From: GCA-2726245 sp035513655
GTDB lineage: Bacteria > Planctomycetota > Planctomycetia > Pirellulales > Pirellulaceae
Reading direction: 5' to 3'
Assembly: GCA_035513655.1 (NCBI GenBank)
Contig: DATKBV010000521.1
Coordinates: 1-11,497 of the forward strand
DNA: 11,497 nt
The notes beneath the pieces are model-generated. The model ran no database searches, was not told the origin of the DNA, and saw only the letters and a program-made list of their open reading frames with translations. The number at the start of each line of letters is the position of its first letter. Within the stretch, counting starts at the first letter, position 1. Made by a program: the position numbers and the translations under genes. Positions 7,031 through 11,497 of this stretch are shown piece after piece.

Positions 7031-9748
7031 GTGCGAAATCCTCAAGTCACTCAATCAACTGCGGCGGACGCACAATTGTCCAGTATTACCACGCGCGAAG
7101 TCGTGGTGATACTGCCGCTGATCGTGGGGATTGGGGCGTTGCCCTGGCTGTTCGGAGGCGTACATACGTCTAGCCAGCTACTCTTGGCTGGTTGTGTGCT
7201 AGTCGGGCTGCTGATTTATATCTTTGCGAGGCCCGCAAGTGGCGCTGCCTTCCCAGCGACACTGCTCCCGCTGCTGCTGGCGATAGGATTGGGTTTTGTG
7301 CAGCAATGGCCGCTGGGAGACGCATTGGACACCGTTTCGCCACGTTCCAATGAGCTGTGGGAAGTCACCTTGATCGCCAACGGCCCAGCCGCCGAGACAC
7401 TTGCCGTTCATACCGGCGAACTTGTCACCAGCCGCGCCTCGACGATCAGTCTCTATCCGCTGTCCACGCGACGTGATTTGATCCTGCTGTCGACCGCGGT
7501 CGCGGTGTTTTTCCTGGCCAGCCAACTGCTCGCCCATCGGCGTTGGCAGCGGTTGTTATTCGCCGCAATCGCCGCCAACGGCGCGATCTTTGCCTTTTTT
7601 GGCATCGCCCAGCAATTGGTTTGGAATGGACTGCTATACGGGCAAGTCCCGCTAACACAAGGCGGCAGGCCGTTCGCGGCCTTCGTGAACAGCAATAACG
7701 CGGGCGGATACCTGAATCTATGCTTGGCGGCCGCAATCGGGTTCACTCTGTATGCGTTTTCTCGTGACGGAGATGCCGACTCCTCGCACCGATCAAACTC
7801 TCGATTTTCATCACCAATCGACCGCGATTCACAACGAAGTTCTCGTTGGTTCGAGCGTCTGGGCGGTCGTCTATTGGCTGAATTCGCCCAGTTGAACGGT
7901 GCCAAACTGCTGGCGGTGGTGATGCTGGTGTTGATCTTCGCGGGCTTGCTCTGCACACTGTCGCGCGGTGCCTGGTTATCGATGGCATTATCCGCGGTCG
8001 TCGTGGCCGCGGTCTTGGTCGCCAGCCGGCGCGTGGCGTATGTGGCGGGGACACTGGTCTTGGTCGTCGCCCTGGGGTACGGGCTTGTCGACTGGCTGGG
8101 ACGAACCGATGTCATCGGTGCCCGTTGGCAGACGCTTCGGGCACAGCTGGCTGACCCTACCGACGGCAGGCTGGCACATTGGCCGGTCGGCTTGCGAGCG
8201 GCTGGCGATTTCTGGCTTTTAGGAAGCGGCCTGGGGACCTATCGCTATGTCTATCGCCCCTATGCCGACACGGACGACGCTTGGTTTTACCACGCCGAGA
8301 ATCAGTACGTCGAAGCGCTTTTGGAAGGAGGCGTGCTGGGGCTGGGCCTGCTTCTGGCGGCGATCGTGACGATCGGTTTCGCCTGCCGCCGGCTTTTGCT
8401 GGATCGCAGCCCGGCGCGGCGTATCTGCGGCGTCGTGGGGATCTATGCGTTGGTCAGCCAAGCGGTCCAAGCCCTGTTCGACTTTGGCCTCTATTTGCCA
8501 GCCAATACGGCCCTGTTCGCACTGATTTGCGGGGCCGTTGCGGGAGCCAGCGGATTGAGAAGAACGGCAACAGGCTGGCTGGCCGCTGGGCGAGAAGTTT
8601 TTGCGGACTGGTCGCGGCGATCCGAGGTCCAGGCCGGATTTGCCAGCCTGCTGTTCGGTGGCCTGCTGCTGGGAGCCGTCGATCTCAACAAATCCCGGGC
8701 CGTCGAACTGGCACTCGATAACAGCCAAGTTGCCGATTCCTACGCGACGGACTCGGTCGTTTCGGTCACCGGCCAAATCCGGCACCTAAGTGCTGCTTTG
8801 GCGAAGACTCCTGGACACGCCGCAGGGCACCTGGAATTGGCGAAGCTGTGGATCCAACGATATCGTTTGCAGTCCCTGGTGGAACTCCAAGCCACCGCTC
8901 CCGCGGGCACCAGCGACGATCAACTCTGGTCACTGACCATGCCGCTGATGGTGCAAGGAACCGTCTATCGTTATGCCAGCGAAGGTCGCACGATCGAGCT
9001 CGAAAACCTGCGCCGCAGCGAGCCGGTGCAGACCGATTTGAACCATGCCGCGCGAGCTCTTGTGCAATCCGTTCGGGGCTGCCCTCTGTTGCCTCGCGCG
9101 CAATTGCTGCTGGCCGAGATCGCCCCCGTCGTTGCGCCCGACGCATCCCCCGCACGGTGGCTCTACTCGGTAACGTTCTTGGCCGGTGGCAATGCTCCGC
9201 TGCTCAACGAGTGTGCGGTCGCCCAGTTGCAAGCCGGCGAGGTCCAAGATGCCTTAAGGACCTTGCACCGCATGGTGGAGATCTCGCCCGAGCGGCTGCC
9301 GACTGCGTTGCAATTGGCGGCATTATTCGTCCTCCCAGAGGAGGCCGTTCGAAAGATTTGCCCAGATTCCATCTATTTGCTGGTGGAAGTGGCGGGGAGT
9401 GAGTACGGTAGTAAAGACGATCGGATGCGGCAGGCACTGCTGGACCGCGCGGAAGAACTCCTCTCAGTGGCCGCGCTAGAATCTGCAGACCGCTATCGAA
9501 TCGAAGGAACCATACACGCCTTGCTGGCGCGTCAAGAGCAAGCGATTGAACTGCTTGAGAAAGCGGTTGCGGGTCGCCCCGACATGACCGCTTGGCGCTA
9601 CGAGTTGGCATCGCTTTTGCACCAGCAAGGCGATCTTGAAGGAGCTTGGGAACACGCACGGACTTGTGTTCGGATGGAGCCGGGTAATGAGCAATTTGAC
9701 GCTCTACTACAACAATTGAATCGCACGAGACTTCGGCAAAAAGGCTAA
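7031..9748 (+). CDS. O-antigen ligase/polymerase (Wzy_C) membrane protein with C-terminal TPR region
   Basis: A 905-residue protein. The first ~550 residues hold about a dozen hydrophobic segments (for example near 24-42, 45-63, 148-164, 290-310 and 430-452). Family motifs are present: NSNNAGGY (220-227) preceded by RPFAAF, GSGLGTY (398-404), and HAENQYVEALLEGG (421-434), the conserved region of O-antigen ligases and Wzy polymerases, which join undecaprenyl-linked glycan units in the periplasm. From about 585 onwards the sequence is helical and TPR-like, clearest at ~852-885 (HQQGDLEGAWEHA); this part probably mediates protein contacts. The GTG at 7031 is the first usual start codon in the frame, which opens after a stop at 6947; no ribosome binding site is evident, so the true start could be a nearby downstream codon. 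The Wzz/kinase gene downstream supports a role in exopolysaccharide or O-antigen-like polymer synthesis. Ligase and polymerase cannot be separated from sequence alone. Confidence 0.88.
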   Translation: MRNPQVTQSTAADAQLSSITTREVVVILPLIVGIGALPWLFGGVHTSSQLLLAGCVLVGLLIYIFARPASGAAFPATLLPLLLAIGLGFVQQWPLGDALDTVSPRSNELWEVTLIANGPAAETLAVHTGELVTSRASTISLYPLSTRRDLILLSTAVAVFFLASQLLAHRRWQRLLFAAIAANGAIFAFFGIAQQLVWNGLLYGQVPLTQGGRPFAAFVNSNNAGGYLNLCLAAAIGFTLYAFSRDGDADSSHRSNSRFSSPIDRDSQRSSRWFERLGGRLLAEFAQLNGAKLLAVVMLVLIFAGLLCTLSRGAWLSMALSAVVVAAVLVASRRVAYVAGTLVLVVALGYGLVDWLGRTDVIGARWQTLRAQLADPTDGRLAHWPVGLRAAGDFWLLGSGLGTYRYVYRPYADTDDAWFYHAENQYVEALLEGGVLGLGLLLAAIVTIGFACRRLLLDRSPARRICGVVGIYALVSQAVQALFDFGLYLPANTALFALICGAVAGASGLRRTATGWLAAGREVFADWSRRSEVQAGFASLLFGGLLLGAVDLNKSRAVELALDNSQVADSYATDSVVSVTGQIRHLSAALAKTPGHAAGHLELAKLWIQRYRLQSLVELQATAPAGTSDDQLWSLTMPLMVQGTVYRYASEGRTIELENLRRSEPVQTDLNHAARALVQSVRGCPLLPRAQLLLAEIAPVVAPDASPARWLYSVTFLAGGNAPLLNECAVAQLQAGEVQDALRTLHRMVEISPERLPTALQLAALFVLPEEAVRKICPDSIYLLVEVAGSEYGSKDDRMRQALLDRAEELLSVAALESADRYRIEGTIHALLARQEQAIELLEKAVAGRPDMTAWRYELASLLHQQGDLEGAWEHARTCVRMEPGNEQFDALLQQLNRTRLRQKG

Positions 9749-9782
9749 GACAGCCCAAGACTTAGGATCTGCGGATTATGCG

Positions 9783-9795
9783 GGGTGTGTCACCC
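9783..9795 (+). other. Small hairpin after the ligase gene
   Basis: GGGTG (9783-9787) and CACCC (9791-9795) form a 5-bp stem with a 3-base loop, 34 bases after the ligase stop. No T-tract follows, so read-through into the next gene is likely and the two genes may form one operon. Confidence 0.25.
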
Positions 9796-9814
9796 AAGAG
9801 AACGAAGTGCGCGC

Positions 9815-9863
9815 GGTTAAGGAATTGCAGTTAAGGAATTGCGGTTAAGGAATTTAGGAATTC
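9815..9863 (+). repeat. 14-bp tandem repeat upstream of the Wzz/kinase gene
   Basis: Three consecutive 14-base units, GGTTAAGGAATTGC (9815-9828), AGTTAAGGAATTGC (9829-9842) and GGTTAAGGAATTTA (9843-9856), are followed by a partial GGAATTC (9857-9863). Each unit carries an AAGGA core like a Shine-Dalgarno sequence. The array ends 14 bases before the ATG at 9878 and 2 bases before an in-frame GTG at 9866. Confidence 0.85.
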
Positions 9864-9877
9864 AAGTGAATAGAAGC

Positions 9878-11497
9878 ATGGAACAGAACCCACAGACAAT
9901 CGAGTTTACTTCGGAGAACGAGGGGAGTGCCTGGTCGACGCTAGCGTTTGCGTGGCGGCGTAAATGGCTCATCTTCCTGGCCTTGATCGTTGGGCTCGGG
10001 CTGGGATACCTGTATTTCCTGCGACAAGCTCCCCTCTATCAGTCATCCACCGAGATCGTGGTCATCGAAGACCAACCGAGACTACCGATCGAAGGGCTCG
10101 AGATGCGCGCGTCGACGGAAGAGATGCACGTCACGCTCATGCGCAGTCAAAAGGTGATCGAGAAGGCGGTCGAAGTAGGGGAACTCGATCAGCTCGCCAC
10201 GCTGCGCGGCTCGGGAAACCCCGCCTCGGCGATCATGTCAAGACTGACGATCGACGGTGGAGGCACTGCCAAAGGGGCGGTGCTGCGGCTGTCCTATCAA
10301 AGTCCTCACGCGGACGAATGCCCTCAGGTTCTGCAAGCGGTCGTCACTGCCTACGAACAGTTCCTCGACGAAATGTACGAAGACGTCAGCAAGGAGACAA
10401 TCGAACTTATCAAGCAGGCGAAAGATCAACTAGAAATACAAATCTCGACGATCGAAGCGGACCTCCGCAAAATGCTGGACGACTCGCCACTGTTGGTGAC
10501 CGGCGAGTCGGCACTCAATATCCATGAGATGCGATTGCAAGAGATCGAACAGGTCCGTTCGGCAGCCGTCGTCGAAAACTCGAAGCTGCAAGCGAAGATC
10601 GATTCCCTGCAGGACGCACTGAAGCGCGGCATTAGCCGCGAGGCCGTGAACTTGGTGATTGGCAACATCGAAGAGGCCGCCGCTCAGGCCAGCTTGCAAG
10701 AGGCGAAGAGCGATCCATTGTTTCCACTTCTCATGGAGCGGGAGATGCTCTTGGAAAACCACGGACTCGATCACCCGAAGTTGAAGGCCGTCGACAAGCG
10801 AATCGAGTTCATGCGGGAACACATCAAGTTGAACCGACCCGCTCCGACCGAAGTCGCCGAACCCGCGAAGAACGTCGATTATCATCAAACTTATCTGGAG
10901 TCGCTTTCCGAACAGATCAAGATGAACGAGCAGACGATCGCTGAAATGACGGCGCTGTTCGACGTGGAACGGACGGCTGCCAAGGGCCTATCGACGTATC
11001 AAATCAGGGAAGAGACCTTTCGGTCGGAGATCGCGAGAAAGTCACGGCTGTTTGATGTGGTGCTGAAACGCCTGGAAGAGATCAGTCTGGTTCAGGATCG
11101 AGGCGGTGCCAAAATTCAAATGATCCATCCGCCCGCGCGTGCCGCCCAGATCCAGCCGAACCTGCAGTCCATCATGATGCAGGCCAGCGTACTCAGCTTA
11201 TTGGTAGGACTCGGCTTGGCCTTCCTGGTGGATGCCGCCGACCGCCGCTTCCGCAGTCCGGACGAAATCCGCAACGACCTGGGAATCCCCGTGATCGGCC
11301 ATATCCCTATGATTCCCGGCATCGAAAAGACAAAGAAAGGGAAAAAGGGCAAGCGCACCGTCGAGGGCGACACTTTGCCTGCCGAACTGAGTACCGTCCA
11401 CTCGCCACGCGGGCGTATCGCCGAAGCCTATCGCGCCGTGCGAACCGCGATCTATTTCAGCACCCGCGGCGGCGGCCATCAGGTGATCCAAGTGACC
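9878..11497 (+). CDS. Wzz-type polysaccharide chain-length determinant / BY-kinase, 3' end outside window
   Basis: 540 codons are open to the right edge. The layout is that of Wzc-like co-polymerases: a cytoplasmic start, TM1 (about 30-49), a Wzz domain (about 15-110), a long coiled-coil periplasmic region (helices near 172-203, 213-252 and 333-410), TM2 (about 436-452), and RSPDEIRNDLGIPVIGHIP (from ~458), the usual link to the kinase. A basic linker (KTKKGKKGKR) leads to EAYRAVRTAIYF (516-527), the conserved entry to a BY-kinase domain. The window ends at VIQVT, immediately before the expected Walker A motif, so kinase activity is inferred. Such proteins set glycan chain length and drive export by cycling tyrosine autophosphorylation. 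The ATG at 9878 has no clear ribosome binding site; an in-frame GTG at 9866 (adding four residues) has AGGA 6 bases upstream and is a real alternative. The ligase gene lies 129 bases upstream on the same strand. Confidence 0.9.
   Translation, partial: MEQNPQTIEFTSENEGSAWSTLAFAWRRKWLIFLALIVGLGLGYLYFLRQAPLYQSSTEIVVIEDQPRLPIEGLEMRASTEEMHVTLMRSQKVIEKAVEVGELDQLATLRGSGNPASAIMSRLTIDGGGTAKGAVLRLSYQSPHADECPQVLQAVVTAYEQFLDEMYEDVSKETIELIKQAKDQLEIQISTIEADLRKMLDDSPLLVTGESALNIHEMRLQEIEQVRSAAVVENSKLQAKIDSLQDALKRGISREAVNLVIGNIEEAAAQASLQEAKSDPLFPLLMEREMLLENHGLDHPKLKAVDKRIEFMREHIKLNRPAPTEVAEPAKNVDYHQTYLESLSEQIKMNEQTIAEMTALFDVERTAAKGLSTYQIREETFRSEIARKSRLFDVVLKRLEEISLVQDRGGAKIQMIHPPARAAQIQPNLQSIMMQASVLSLLVGLGLAFLVDAADRRFRSPDEIRNDLGIPVIGHIPMIPGIEKTKKGKKGKRTVEGDTLPAELSTVHSPRGRIAEAYRAVRTAIYFSTRGGGHQVIQVT

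Noticed and set aside
6910..7173. Short plus-strand frame before the ligase gene, with ATG codons at 6910 and 6964
   Set aside because: It overlaps the predicted promoter and the ligase N-terminus in a different frame; no conserved features.
7453..8115. Minus-strand frame of 220 codons within the ligase gene
   Set aside because: Antisense to the ligase membrane segments and motif NSNNAGGY; low-complexity product.
9964..10527. Plus-strand frame of 187 codons
   Set aside because: Alternative frame within the Wzz/kinase gene; the Arg/Asp-rich product lacks the TM1 and Wzz features seen in the correct frame.
1..11497. CRISPR array, insertion sequence or toxin-antitoxin/defence island
   Set aside because: No regularly spaced repeats, transposase motifs or small toxin-antitoxin pairs were seen; a SNF2 ATPase alone, without methylase or nuclease partners in the window, is not evidence of a defence system.

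Overview
The window looks like chromosomal DNA from a planctomycete (Planctomycetota, probably a Pirellulales-type lineage). The strongest pointers are a DUF1501 protein with a twin-arginine leader, a giant SNF2-family ATPase with an N-terminal half typical of bacterial SNF2 proteins, two adjacent TatA-type proteins, and a large O-antigen-ligase/TPR protein followed by a Wzz-type tyrosine-kinase protein. The DNA is moderately GC-rich with little recognisable Shine-Dalgarno signal at most starts, which also fits. The assignment is inference from gene content; no rRNA or other taxonomic marker is present.

Left part (1-5698, minus strand): a SNF2 helicase-like ATPase reads off the left edge from a well-supported start at 4070. 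Upstream of it, on the same strand, is a complete DUF1501 gene (5698-4262). The 190-bp gap between them holds a long imperfect palindrome (4141-4201) that looks like a dispersed intergenic repeat.

Middle part (5699-6840, plus strand): a divergent control region carries a 10-bp perfect inverted repeat and a near-consensus sigma70-type promoter. It drives two consecutive small TatA/E-family genes, the core components of twin-arginine export. The divergent DUF1501 protein itself has a Tat-type leader, so a Tat substrate and Tat translocase subunits share one intergenic region. A tRNA-Val (anticodon CAC, no encoded CCA) follows, with a strong hairpin terminator just downstream.

Right part (6841-11497, plus strand): an extended -10 promoter precedes a 905-residue membrane protein with an O-antigen ligase/polymerase (Wzy_C) core and a C-terminal TPR region. 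Next, after a short gap with a 14-bp tandem repeat, is a Wzz-type chain-length/tyrosine-kinase protein cut off by the right edge just as its ATP-binding domain begins. Together they mark the beginning of an exopolysaccharide or O-antigen-like polymer locus: one protein polymerises or ligates the glycan, the other controls chain length and export.

I did not find a clearly new multi-gene system. The best leads are the intergenic palindrome, the pairing of Tat subunits with a Tat substrate, the tandem repeat at the kinase start, and the large uncharacterised N-terminal half of the SNF2 protein.
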